Part shown: in pieces, positions 17,647 to 25,798 of the stretch
Layout of the letters: each line of letters starts with the position of its first letter
How positions within the stretch are numbered: the first letter of the stretch is position 1
DNA from: Oceanococcus sp964629015
GTDB lineage: Bacteria; Pseudomonadota; Gammaproteobacteria; Nevskiales; Oceanococcaceae
Length of the DNA stretch: 64,000 bases
Assembly: GCA_964629015.1 (NCBI GenBank)
Contig: CAZVMN010000007.1
Location: forward strand, 1 to 64,000
Direction of reading: 5' to 3'
Made by a program: the position numbers and the translations under genes
Notes under the pieces: model-generated
What the model was told of the DNA's origin: nothing
The model's input: the letters and a program-made list of their open reading frames with translations, nothing else
Database searches by the model: none

Positions 17647-18752
17647 ACCTGGACAACAACAACGCGGCTTACAGCGGCTGGACACGCCTCCACCTGGACG
17701 GGCCGCTGCTCGCCTTGCTGGCCTTGCTCACCACCATCGGCCTGTTCACGGTATACAGCGCCACGGGCCAGGATATGAATATGGTGATCGCCCAGGCCAA
17801 ACGTATCGCGCTGGGTTTGGTCGCACTGATTCTGGTGGCGCAGTGCCCCCCCGAATGGTTTCGCACGCTCACTCCTTGGGCCTACCTGGCTGGCACCGCC
17901 ATGCTGATTGCCGTGCTGCTCCTGGGCGACACCTCAAAAGGTGCCCAGCGCTGGCTGGATCTCGGTTTCGTGCGCTTCCAGCCTTCCGAACTGATGAAGT
18001 TCGCCGTGCCTTTGATGGTGGCCACATTCCTGCATGAGCGACGCCTTCCGCCTCGGCTTGTGTCTATTGCGTTGAGCGCCGCCATCATCGGGATTCCCAC
18101 CGTCCTGATCGCCCAGCAACCGGACCTCGGCACCGCTTTGCTGGTGGTCAGTGCGGGTGGCTTTGCGCTGTACTTTGCGGCGCTGCGTTGGCGTTTGATC
18201 GTTGGCGCCATCGCGTTGGCCGGCGCGGCTGCACCACTGTTGTGGCACAACATGCACGACTATCAACGGCGTCGGGTCATGACCTTGCTGGATCCGTCAT
18301 CCGATCCGACCGGTGCGGGTTATCACATTATCCAATCGAAGATCGCGATTGGCTCGGGAGGCTGGGATGGCAAAGGCTGGTTGCTCGGCACGCAAGCGCG
18401 CCTCGACTTCTTGCCTGAAGCCAATACCGATTTCATATTTGCTGTTTTCGCCGAAGAATTCGGCTTGCTCGGCGTGCTTGGCTTGCTCACGGTGTATCTG
18501 CTGATCATCGCTCGTGGTCTTTACATCGCGACGCGGGCACAAGACACCTTTTCGCGGCTGGTCGTGGGCAGCCTCAGCCTGACCTTCTTCATTTATTTGT
18601 TCGTGAATATCGGTATGGTCATCGGCTTGCTGCCGGTTGTTGGCGTGCCACTTCCACTGGTGAGTTACGGTGGTACTTCCATGGTCAGTCTGCTCGCCAG
18701 CTTCGGATTGATCATGTCCATTCACACGCACCGAAAACTGCTCTCCTCATGA
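17643..18752 (+). CDS. rodA: Peptidoglycan glycosyltransferase RodA
   Basis: SEDS-family polymerase of the elongasome, 369 residues with about ten membrane helices. The family signatures are present: GAQRWLDLGFVRFQPSELMK, the large periplasmic loop with FLPEANTDFIFAVFAEEFG, and the C-terminal GVPLPLVSYGGTSM. It starts inside the mrdA stop (ATGA) and ends inside the mltB start. Confidence 0.98.
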   Translation: MNLDNNNAAYSGWTRLHLDGPLLALLALLTTIGLFTVYSATGQDMNMVIAQAKRIALGLVALILVAQCPPEWFRTLTPWAYLAGTAMLIAVLLLGDTSKGAQRWLDLGFVRFQPSELMKFAVPLMVATFLHERRLPPRLVSIALSAAIIGIPTVLIAQQPDLGTALLVVSAGGFALYFAALRWRLIVGAIALAGAAAPLLWHNMHDYQRRRVMTLLDPSSDPTGAGYHIIQSKIAIGSGGWDGKGWLLGTQARLDFLPEANTDFIFAVFAEEFGLLGVLGLLTVYLLIIARGLYIATRAQDTFSRLVVGSLSLTFFIYLFVNIGMVIGLLPVVGVPLPLVSYGGTSMVSLLASFGLIMSIHTHRKLLSS

Positions 18753-19735
18753 TGCGCATCGCCCTACTCACGCCACTGATGGTCTTTGCAGGCGCCGCCC
18801 TGGCCGACTACTCCACGCACCCCAAAGCGGCGGTGCTCGCGGATGAGATCGCCGCCACAGGGACATACACGCGCGCTGAGGTGCTGTCGGTGCTGCGCCA
18901 GGCTGAAAAGAACCCCAAGCTGATCGAAAACGAACGCACCGCGCCGGAGAAAACGCGAACCTGGCCGGAGTACCGCAGCATCTTCATGGTTCAAAAGCGT
19001 ATCGACGATGGCGTGCGCTTTATGCGCGAGCACTATCCCGCCTTAGCTCGCGCTACCGGGGAATACGGTGTACCCGCTCATGTGATCACGGCCATTATTG
19101 GCGTCGAAACGCTTTACGGTGGTTATACCGGGCCGCATCCGGTGATCGACTCCCTGACCACCCAAGGCTTCGACCACCCCACTCGCACGCCTTTCTTCTT
19201 CAGCGAACTCAAAGAGTACTTTCTGCTGTGTCGCGAAATGGGCTTTGATCCACTCGCGCAAAAAGGCTCCTACGCTGGAGCGATGGGCCTGTCTCAATTC
19301 ATGCCCAGCAACTATCGTCGTCTCGGCTTGGATTATGACGGCGACGGGCAAGTGAATCTGTGGTCGCCTTCCGATGCCATCGGCAGTGTGGCCAACTACC
19401 TGAAGAACTTTCGTGGCACCAACACCGGTTGGCGGGCCGGTGAAGCCGTTGCGTTTCCGGTGAATGTGCACGACTTGCCCCAAGACTTCACCGTCAATCA
19501 GAAAACGCCAACCCACACCTGGGCCGCGGTCTCCGCGTATGTGAGGAACCTGCCCGTTCGCCTGGATGCAACCCAGCCGGTTGGGCTGCTTGAGCTGGAA
19601 ACCGGTGAGGAACCGCAATACTGGCTGGCCCTGCCAAACTTCTACAGCATTCTGTCTTACAACCCGCGCACCTATTACGCGATGGCTGTTTTTCAGATGA
19701 GTCAGGCGGTCGCAGCCGCCAATCTGGCTGACTGA
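18749..19735 (+). CDS. mltB: Lytic murein transglycosylase B
   Basis: Periplasmic enzyme that cleaves glycan strands to 1,6-anhydro ends. The 328-residue product shows the catalytic glutamate in GVETLYGGYTG, followed by GAMGLSQFMPSNYRRLGLD and a calcium-site-like DYDGDGQVNLW. It has a cleavable signal peptide ending ALAD but no lipobox cysteine, so it is likely soluble rather than a lipoprotein as in E. coli MltB. It overlaps rodA by four bases and rlpA by one. Confidence 0.95.
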   Translation: MMRIALLTPLMVFAGAALADYSTHPKAAVLADEIAATGTYTRAEVLSVLRQAEKNPKLIENERTAPEKTRTWPEYRSIFMVQKRIDDGVRFMREHYPALARATGEYGVPAHVITAIIGVETLYGGYTGPHPVIDSLTTQGFDHPTRTPFFFSELKEYFLLCREMGFDPLAQKGSYAGAMGLSQFMPSNYRRLGLDYDGDGQVNLWSPSDAIGSVANYLKNFRGTNTGWRAGEAVAFPVNVHDLPQDFTVNQKTPTHTWAAVSAYVRNLPVRLDATQPVGLLELETGEEPQYWLALPNFYSILSYNPRTYYAMAVFQMSQAVAAANLAD

Positions 19736-20586
19736 TGCCCCTGCATCGCGCCTGGCTCAGTATGGCAGTCGTATGGCTGGCAGCTTGTTCCAGCACGCCA
19801 ACGAGCACACCGGGCCGCGATAGCGCACCGGGCCATGTGCCCATTGACCCATGGTCGGTACCAGAACCCGTCCCCAAGGTGGAACCACGCAGCCGCTACG
19901 GAAACCCGGCCAACTATGAAGTTTTTGGCAAGCGCTATCGTGTGCGGGAAAGCGCAGAGGGCTATCGCGAACGTGGCTTGGCCTCGTGGTACGGCACCAA
20001 ATTTCATGGCCGAAGGACATCCAGTGGCGAGCCATATGACATGTTTGCCATCACTGCGGCACACAAAACATTGCCACTGCCCACCTACGTCCAAGTTCGC
20101 AACTTGGAGAACGGTCGCAGCCTGATTGTGCGCGTGAACGACCGCGGGCCATTCCACCCAGGTCGCATTATCGATCTCTCCTATACCGCCGCGGTACGCC
20201 TCGGGGTCTACGAAAAGGGTTCCGCAAAAGTCGAAGTTGTTGCCCTCACGGATGTCCCGCCAGCCCCTGCAGTCCCGGTTCAGCAACAAGGGCCGCCTCC
20301 ACCGGTGGATGAGTTGGACGCCCTCATTGATGATCTGCGCAAAGCCCCTGGCGGACCACTTCCAGACCGTTTGCCCTTCCTCCAGATCGCGGCATTTCGT
20401 AACATGAACGCCTGCGTTGAAACGAAGGACGCACTGATTCGGCAGAATCTACTGGCAATTTCCATTCGTGAACGCGGCGCCCTTTGTCAGGTGCTGCAAG
20501 GACCTTTCGCCAGCGACCAAGACGCTCAAACCCAGGCCGAAACGCTTCGTGCGTTGGGCCACAGCCCGGTAATTAGCTACCCATGA
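19735..20586 (+). CDS. rlpA: RlpA family lytic transglycosylase lipoprotein with SPOR domain
   Basis: Outer-membrane lipoprotein that acts on denuded glycan strands. The 283 residues comprise a lipoprotein signal (VVWLAAC), the double-psi beta-barrel domain with GLASWYGTKFHGRRTSSGE and VNDRGPFHPGRIIDLSY, a proline-rich linker, and a C-terminal SPOR domain (about 205-283) that binds denuded peptidoglycan at septa. It is one gene from dacA, a common arrangement. Confidence 0.95.
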   Translation: MPLHRAWLSMAVVWLAACSSTPTSTPGRDSAPGHVPIDPWSVPEPVPKVEPRSRYGNPANYEVFGKRYRVRESAEGYRERGLASWYGTKFHGRRTSSGEPYDMFAITAAHKTLPLPTYVQVRNLENGRSLIVRVNDRGPFHPGRIIDLSYTAAVRLGVYEKGSAKVEVVALTDVPPAPAVPVQQQGPPPPVDELDALIDDLRKAPGGPLPDRLPFLQIAAFRNMNACVETKDALIRQNLLAISIRERGALCQVLQGPFASDQDAQTQAETLRALGHSPVISYP

Positions 20587-21746
20587 CATTTCGGCACTCC
20601 CTGCTTGCTCTTCTCACCTCGCTGGCGTTGACGCTGGTGCCATTGGCCGCGGATGCCCAACAACGCCCGCGCATGCCCGCGCCTGAGGCGCCGCAGATCG
20701 ACGCAACCAGCTACATCCTGGTGGATTTCAACAGCGGGCAGATCATTGCGGAGAAAAACGCCAACGAACAGGTTGACCCGGCATCCATCACCAAATTGAT
20801 GACGGCCTATATCGTGTTCAGCGAGTTGCGTTCCGGCAACGTAGGCCTGGACGATATGGTCACGGTGAGCAAAAAGGCATGGCAGGCCGAAGGCTCACGC
20901 ATGTTCATCGAAGTGAATGATCAGGTCCGCGTCGAAGACTTGATCCGCGGCATGATCATCCAATCCGGCAACGACGCCAGCATCGCGCTGGCCGAGCATC
21001 TTGCCGGTGGCGAAAACACCTTCGCCACCTGGATGAATCAGCACGCCGAACGCCTGGGCATGCACGAAACTCATTACGAGAATGCCACGGGCCTGACCGG
21101 GCCAACGCACAAATCGAGCGCACGCGACATTGCTACCCTGGTCTCCGCGCTGGTTGAAGAATTCCCGGAGTACTACCGCCTCTACTCGGAGCGCGAATTC
21201 ACCTACGCTGGAATCACGCAATCCAACCGCAACCGTTTGTTGTGGCGCGACTCGTCGGTCGACGGCGTCAAAACGGGCTACACCAAAGCAGCCGGATACT
21301 GCCTGGCCTCTTCCGCTGAGCGTGACGGCATGCGCTTGATCTCCGTCGTGCTGGGCACACCCAGCATGCGGGCTCGTGAGCAAGCCAGTGAATCCTTGCT
21401 GAACTACGGTTTCCGCTTTTTCGAAAGCGTCCAAGTGGCCACGCAAGGCGAAGCCGTGGCCAACGCGAAGATCTGGAAATCCAGTGCGGAGAATGTCGAG
21501 CTTGGGCCCGCCCAAACGACCTACGTCACCATCCCACGAGGCCGCGCCGACGACATCAGCCTGAAGCCGCAGCTGGATCAGCGCCTGATCGCACCCGTGA
21601 CAGCCGGGCAATCACTCGGCGCGCTGAACATTTCTCTGGACGACGAAAAGTTAACCAGCGTCCCGCTGGTTGCCCTGCAAGCCATGCCGCTGGGCTCGTT
21701 GTGGCAGCGCCTGCGCGATGAAGTTCTGCTGTTTGTGAAGCGATGA
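20583..21746 (+). CDS. dacA: D-alanyl-D-alanine carboxypeptidase (PBP5/6 type)
   Basis: Low-molecular-mass PBP that trims pentapeptide stems. The 387-residue product has a signal peptide (cleavage near ADAQ), the active-site Ser68 in PASITKLM, SGN in IQSGNDASIAL, and KTG in VKTGYTKAAG. A beta-rich C-terminal domain precedes a terminal amphipathic helix (LWQRLRDEVLLFVKR), which should anchor it to the outer face of the inner membrane. Overlaps with rlpA and ybeD show one operon. Confidence 0.97.
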   Translation: MTFRHSLLALLTSLALTLVPLAADAQQRPRMPAPEAPQIDATSYILVDFNSGQIIAEKNANEQVDPASITKLMTAYIVFSELRSGNVGLDDMVTVSKKAWQAEGSRMFIEVNDQVRVEDLIRGMIIQSGNDASIALAEHLAGGENTFATWMNQHAERLGMHETHYENATGLTGPTHKSSARDIATLVSALVEEFPEYYRLYSEREFTYAGITQSNRNRLLWRDSSVDGVKTGYTKAAGYCLASSAERDGMRLISVVLGTPSMRAREQASESLLNYGFRFFESVQVATQGEAVANAKIWKSSAENVELGPAQTTYVTIPRGRADDISLKPQLDQRLIAPVTAGQSLGALNISLDDEKLTSVPLVALQAMPLGSLWQRLRDEVLLFVKR

Positions 21747-22012
21747 GTCTGCACGCCGCCCTGCAGGATCTGGACTACCCCTGCCCTTACCCCTTCAAGC
21801 TGATCTGTCAGCCCGATGCCGTGGAAAACGTGCGTGAACACGTCCTGTCATCACTCGGCCAAACGGCGACGGTGACCGATGTCCACCAGCGAGCCAGTCG
21901 CAACGGTCGATACATCGCGCTGACGGTCACCATCAACGCAGAATCCGCGCCGCAGATCGAGAAAGTCTACGCCGACCTGGCACCAGTTCCGGGCATCATC
22001 ACCAGCCTGTAA
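21743..22012 (+). CDS. ybeD: DUF493 family protein (YbeD-like)
   Basis: Small cytosolic ACT-like alpha/beta protein of 89 residues and unknown function. The conserved start DYPCPYPFKLI and the VTDVHQRASRNGRYIALTVT segment identify the family. As in E. coli it lies between the D-Ala-D-Ala carboxypeptidase and lipB. The ATG overlaps the dacA stop. Confidence 0.93.
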   Translation: MSLHAALQDLDYPCPYPFKLICQPDAVENVREHVLSSLGQTATVTDVHQRASRNGRYIALTVTINAESAPQIEKVYADLAPVPGIITSL

Positions 22013-22018
22013 GCGCAC

Positions 22019-22639
22019 GTGCCTCCCGTCACTATCCGATGTCTCGGTCGCGCCGACTACGCCGAGACCTTCGCCGCCATGCGCGACTACAACGATCACC
22101 GCGGCGCCGACGGCGATGATCAAATCTGGATCGTGGAACATCCGCCCGTCTACACCCAAGGTTTGGCCGGCAAACCTGAGCATGTTCTCGCAGCGGACGA
22201 CATCCCTATCGTACAAACAGACCGCGGCGGACAAGTCACTTACCACGGCCCTGGGCAAATCGTGGTCTACCCGCTGCTCAACCTGAAGCGCATAAAGATC
22301 GGCCCCAAAGCCTTGGTCCATGGACTGGAACAAGTCCTCATCGACGAACTGGCCACGCTGGATATCCATGCCGAACGGCGCGGCGGTGCGCCGGGCGTTT
22401 ATGTCGGGGCGAACAAAATCGCGTCTCTCGGCCTCCGCATCCGCCACGGCTGCTGCTACCACGGCTTGTCGCTCAACGTCGCCATGGATCTGGAGCCGTT
22501 CGCACGCATCAACCCTTGCGGTTATGCCGGTTTGCAGATGACCCAGCTGCGCGATTTTGGAAAAACCGAAGATATTTTCAGCATCGGTCAACGTCTGGCA
22601 ACGCGCATCGTTAAACAGTTTTCCTTGTCCCTTTCCTAG
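22019..22639 (+). CDS. lipB: Octanoyl-[acyl-carrier-protein]:protein octanoyltransferase
   Basis: Transfers octanoate from ACP to lipoyl domains, the first step of lipoate synthesis. The 206-residue protein keeps the catalytic pair Lys133 (GANKIASLGLRI) and Cys167 (INPCGYAGLQMTQL), and RGGQVTYHGPGQ. It starts at GTG 22019, six bases after ybeD. No lipA follows; the next gene is mlaC, so lipoyl synthase must be elsewhere. Confidence 0.97.
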   Translation: MPPVTIRCLGRADYAETFAAMRDYNDHRGADGDDQIWIVEHPPVYTQGLAGKPEHVLAADDIPIVQTDRGGQVTYHGPGQIVVYPLLNLKRIKIGPKALVHGLEQVLIDELATLDIHAERRGGAPGVYVGANKIASLGLRIRHGCCYHGLSLNVAMDLEPFARINPCGYAGLQMTQLRDFGKTEDIFSIGQRLATRIVKQFSLSLS

Positions 22640-22695
22640 CCGCGGGCTGCTAGAATTTGCGGAACCATACCGCCCGTTTCCGGTCCTTAAAGCCT

Positions 22696-23328
22696 ATGAA
22701 GATTCAATTACTTGCCGCCATTCTCTTGGCTATTGCGAGCGTCAGCGGCGTGAATGCTCAAGGCGCAGCGGGCGCAGATACAGCCACCACCCAACAAGCC
22801 AGCCCGAATCAGGTCATCAGTTCAGTGGCCGAGGAATTGCTTGGACGCATCAAAAAAGATCGCGAGGCTTTGGACAAAGACCCAGCGCGCCTTTATGCCA
22901 TGGTCGATGAAGTGGTGCTTCCCTATTTCGACTTTCCGCTGATGTCTCGACTGGTACTGGGCCCGGCCTGGGACAAAGCCGAAGACGCTCAGCAAGAACG
23001 GTTCATGGATGGGTTTAAAACCCTTCTGGTTAAAACCTACGGCAACGCGCTGCTGCAATACAGCAACGAGAAAGTCAGCTTTGCGGCAGCCGAACCGGGC
23101 TCCAAACCTGATCGCGCCAGCGTTGCCTCAACCATTCAGTCGCCTGGCTCAGATCCAGTCACCATGCATTACCGTATGCGTAAGAAGGATGGCCAATGGC
23201 TGGTCTATGACGTGGTTGTTGACAACATCAGCTTGGTGACCAACTACCGCGGCACCTACGCCTCGGAAATCAAACGCGGCGGGTTGGAAAGCCTGATCGA
23301 CAAGCTCGAGAAGCAAGCCGCAGGTTAA
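22696..23328 (+). CDS. mlaC: MlaC-type periplasmic phospholipid-binding protein
   Basis: Periplasmic carrier that shuttles phospholipids between MlaA at the outer membrane and the MlaFEDB complex. The 210-residue protein has a signal peptide ending VNAQ and the family pattern VDEVVLPYFDFPLMSRLVLG, followed by KTYGNALLQY and VTNYRGTYASEI near the end. Start: ATG 22696, which gives a normal signal peptide. A TAGAAT hexamer (22651-22656) may be its -10 box. Only mlaA accompanies it; the ABC transporter genes are not in the window. Confidence 0.93.
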   Translation: MKIQLLAAILLAIASVSGVNAQGAAGADTATTQQASPNQVISSVAEELLGRIKKDREALDKDPARLYAMVDEVVLPYFDFPLMSRLVLGPAWDKAEDAQQERFMDGFKTLLVKTYGNALLQYSNEKVSFAAAEPGSKPDRASVASTIQSPGSDPVTMHYRMRKKDGQWLVYDVVVDNISLVTNYRGTYASEIKRGGLESLIDKLEKQAAG

Positions 23329-23386
23329 CTTAACAATCCGCAAAATTTACGGCCGCTGAAGTGGCCACCTGTTGTTGGGGAACCAG

Positions 23387-24112
23387 GTGAAAAAGCGAGC
23401 AGTTCAGGGAGCGCTTATTGCGTTGGTCGTATTCGTGGCCGGCTGTGCCCACCGCCCGGTCCATGATCCGTCCGACCCGCTGGAAAGCGTCAATCGCGGA
23501 ATCTTCGCGTTCAACATGACAGCGGACAAATACGTGCTTCGGCCCGTGGCCAAGGGCTATCGCTGGGCCGTCCCCGGTTTTGCCCGCACCGGTGTCAAGA
23601 ACTTTTTCCAGAACCTTGGCTACCCTGTCACCATCGCCAACCAATATCTGCAGGGCAAATTGGCCGACGGCACGGCTGATCTGGGGCGTTTTCTGCTCAA
23701 TACCACCTTAGGACTTGGCGGCTTGGTCGACGTCGCCGGCTACTGGGGCTTGCCCGCCCATGACGAAGACTTCGGCCAAACCTTTGGCCGTTGGGGCGTG
23801 GGCGAAGGCTGGTATCTGATGCTTCCCTTCCTCGGCCCAAGCACCAATCGTGACGTTGTTGGCATGGTCCTGGGTGGCCCCTTGAATCCAACATATTACT
23901 CCGATGAAACGGCCACCATATGGGGCTTGACCATCCTGGACGCGATTCAAACACGCGCTCAGTACCTCAACGCCGATGCGCTCTTGATGCAGCAATTGGA
24001 TCCCTACGCCTTCATGCGTAACGCCTATCTGCAACGCCGCTGGTCAGCCATTCATGACGGCAAACCACCTATCGAAGACGAACCTGGCTTCGAAGAATTC
24101 GACGATTTCTGA
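23387..24112 (+). CDS. mlaA: MlaA (VacJ) outer-membrane lipoprotein
   Basis: Outer-membrane channel of the Mla phospholipid system. The 241-residue product has a lipobox (FVAGC), then DPLESVNRGIFAFNM, the RPVAKGYRWAVP helix region, RFLLNTTLGLGGLVDVA and the conserved GVGEGWYLMLPFLGPSTNRD. The start is taken as GTG 23387, preceded by GGGGAA; a TTG five codons earlier is possible. It follows mlaC by 58 bases. The acidic C-terminus (PPIEDEPGFEEFDDF) is typical. Confidence 0.95.
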   Translation: MKKRAVQGALIALVVFVAGCAHRPVHDPSDPLESVNRGIFAFNMTADKYVLRPVAKGYRWAVPGFARTGVKNFFQNLGYPVTIANQYLQGKLADGTADLGRFLLNTTLGLGGLVDVAGYWGLPAHDEDFGQTFGRWGVGEGWYLMLPFLGPSTNRDVVGMVLGGPLNPTYYSDETATIWGLTILDAIQTRAQYLNADALLMQQLDPYAFMRNAYLQRRWSAIHDGKPPIEDEPGFEEFDDF

Positions 24113-25032
24113 TGAAAAAACTGTTGTTGCTTGGCGTACTTCTGATCGCTGGTATTGTTGCATTTGATGTTCTGTTCCCAGCACAGGCTGCACGCCAGGG
24201 TCTAGCTCTGGAGCGCTGGCGAAATGGGCTGGAGACCAAGCGCATCGCAGTCGACGGCATGGACATCGTCTACAACGAGGGCGGCCAAGGCGAACCTCTG
24301 TTGCTGATTCATGGCTTTGGCGCCGATAAAGACAATTGGACACGCGCGGCGGGATATATCACCCCGCAATATCGCGTCATCGCAATTGACTTGCCTGGCT
24401 TTGGTGAGAGCAGCCGAATCCCAAACGCTGACTTCGACATTGTCAGCCAAACGCAACGCGTTCATCAGATCGCAGCCGCGTTGGGGCTGGAACGCTTTCA
24501 CATCGGCGGCAGCTCCATGGGTGGAAACATCAGCCTGACATACGCGGGGCTGTATCCGGAGCAGATCATGAGCGTGTGGGCCCTGGCGCCAGCCGGCGTC
24601 GACGGAAGTCAGATCAGTGAACTGCGCCAGCAGTACGCGGAGACCGGCGAGAACGCCTTGATCGTGGAAAATGCCGAAGATTTCCCCAGCATTATGCGGT
24701 TCACCATGAGCAAGCCGCCATTTCTACCTTACAGCGTCAAACATCAGCTGGGATTACGCGCGGCGGCCGATCACGACCTGCACAAGCGCATATTTGAAAC
24801 CCTGAACAACGACGCGCAGACCGTCAATGCTCTTATTGACGGCAGCCCGATACCGACTCTGGTGGTTTGGGGCGACCAAGACCGTGCCCTGCACTACAGT
24901 GGCGCCGCTGTGCTCAAAGCTCTGATGCCAAACGCGCAAACCATAGTTCGCCCGGGCATTGGCCATCTCCCCATGATCGAAGAACCCGAGCGATCGGCCC
25001 AGGATTGGCTCAGCTTTCAAGCTCAGGGTTAG
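24112..25032 (+). CDS. Alpha/beta hydrolase, membrane-anchored or secreted
   Basis: Serine hydrolase-fold protein of 306 residues. The nucleophile elbow is GGSSMGGN, preceded by the oxyanion region LLIHGFGADKDNWT; the acid and base are likely in WGDQDRAL and GIGHLPMIE. An N-terminal hydrophobic segment (about 3-20) without a lipobox suggests a membrane anchor or signal peptide. Its start overlaps the mlaA stop by one base, so it is in the mla operon; a role in lipid turnover at the envelope is inference. Substrate unknown. Confidence 0.85.
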   Translation: MKKLLLLGVLLIAGIVAFDVLFPAQAARQGLALERWRNGLETKRIAVDGMDIVYNEGGQGEPLLLIHGFGADKDNWTRAAGYITPQYRVIAIDLPGFGESSRIPNADFDIVSQTQRVHQIAAALGLERFHIGGSSMGGNISLTYAGLYPEQIMSVWALAPAGVDGSQISELRQQYAETGENALIVENAEDFPSIMRFTMSKPPFLPYSVKHQLGLRAAADHDLHKRIFETLNNDAQTVNALIDGSPIPTLVVWGDQDRALHYSGAAVLKALMPNAQTIVRPGIGHLPMIEEPERSAQDWLSFQAQG

Positions 25033-25098
25033 GCGCCAGCATCCCGCAGACTGACGGCTTGGTGTACATTCTGCGCTTTCAAGACAGGGATTAGGCCT

Positions 25099-25731
25099 GT
25101 GCCGGCGTCATCTCATCACCGTGGCAAGCACCACATCAATCGCCAGGATTTGCTGGATGCCGCGCTGAAGCTGCTGGGCCCCAACCGTAGCGTGTCCACG
25201 CTGGGGCTACGAGAGGTCGCGCGTGCCGCCGATATCGCACCGAACAGCTTCTATCGCCACTTTCGCGATATTGACGAGCTCGCTGTCGCCTTGATTGAAC
25301 AAGCCGGTGGTGCCCTGCGCACCATCATCCGCGAAGCGCGCAATCGTGTGAGTGACGATCGCAGCACGGTGGTCAGTTCCGTGGAGACCTTCATGGAACA
25401 GTTGGAAGCCGATGAGAAGTACCTGCATCTGTTGTTACGCGAAGGCAGCGCCGGTTCAACCGCGTTCAAGCAAGCGATCGAACGCCAGCTTCAGTACTTT
25501 GAGACGGAGCTGCAGGAAGACCTGATGCGTTTATCCAGTGCCGCGGGCCGCCCCCTGGCTCGCCCGGATCTGGTGTCCAAAGCGATCACACGCATGATTT
25601 TCGCGCTTGGCGGCACGGCGATGGATCAAGATCCTGCTCAACGTGAAGAAACCGCCCAGCAGATGATTGTCATCATTCGCATGATCATCGCGGGCGCGTT
25701 GATTCTGCCGCGGCAGCACGCCGGCCTTTAA
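25099..25731 (+). CDS. TetR family regulator, FabR-like
   Basis: A 210-residue TetR repressor. The N-terminal helix-turn-helix region includes SLREVAR-like LGLREVARAADIAPNSFYRH and continues FRDIDELAVALIE, closely matching E. coli FabR, the repressor of unsaturated fatty acid genes fabA/fabB. The start is GTG 25099 with AGGGA eight bases upstream. It lies 66 bases after the hydrolase and may be co-transcribed with mlaC-mlaA. FabR identity is likely but not certain; no fabA, fabB or desaturase is adjacent. Confidence 0.8.
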   Translation: MPASSHHRGKHHINRQDLLDAALKLLGPNRSVSTLGLREVARAADIAPNSFYRHFRDIDELAVALIEQAGGALRTIIREARNRVSDDRSTVVSSVETFMEQLEADEKYLHLLLREGSAGSTAFKQAIERQLQYFETELQEDLMRLSSAAGRPLARPDLVSKAITRMIFALGGTAMDQDPAQREETAQQMIVIIRMIIAGALILPRQHAGL

Positions 25732-25750
25732 ATCGAAAGCTTCCGTTCAA

Positions 25751-25780
25751 AAAAAACGCCCCGTCTAGCGGGGCGTTTTG
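25751..25780. terminator. Bidirectional rho-independent terminator
   Basis: Stem 25757-25763 pairs with 25769-25775 around the loop TCTAG, with A-rich sequence on the left and TTTT on the right, so it can serve both the FabR-like gene (plus) and the TonB-dependent receptor (minus) that converge on it. Confidence 0.88.
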
Positions 25781-25798
25781 AATGATCGACTGAGAAGC

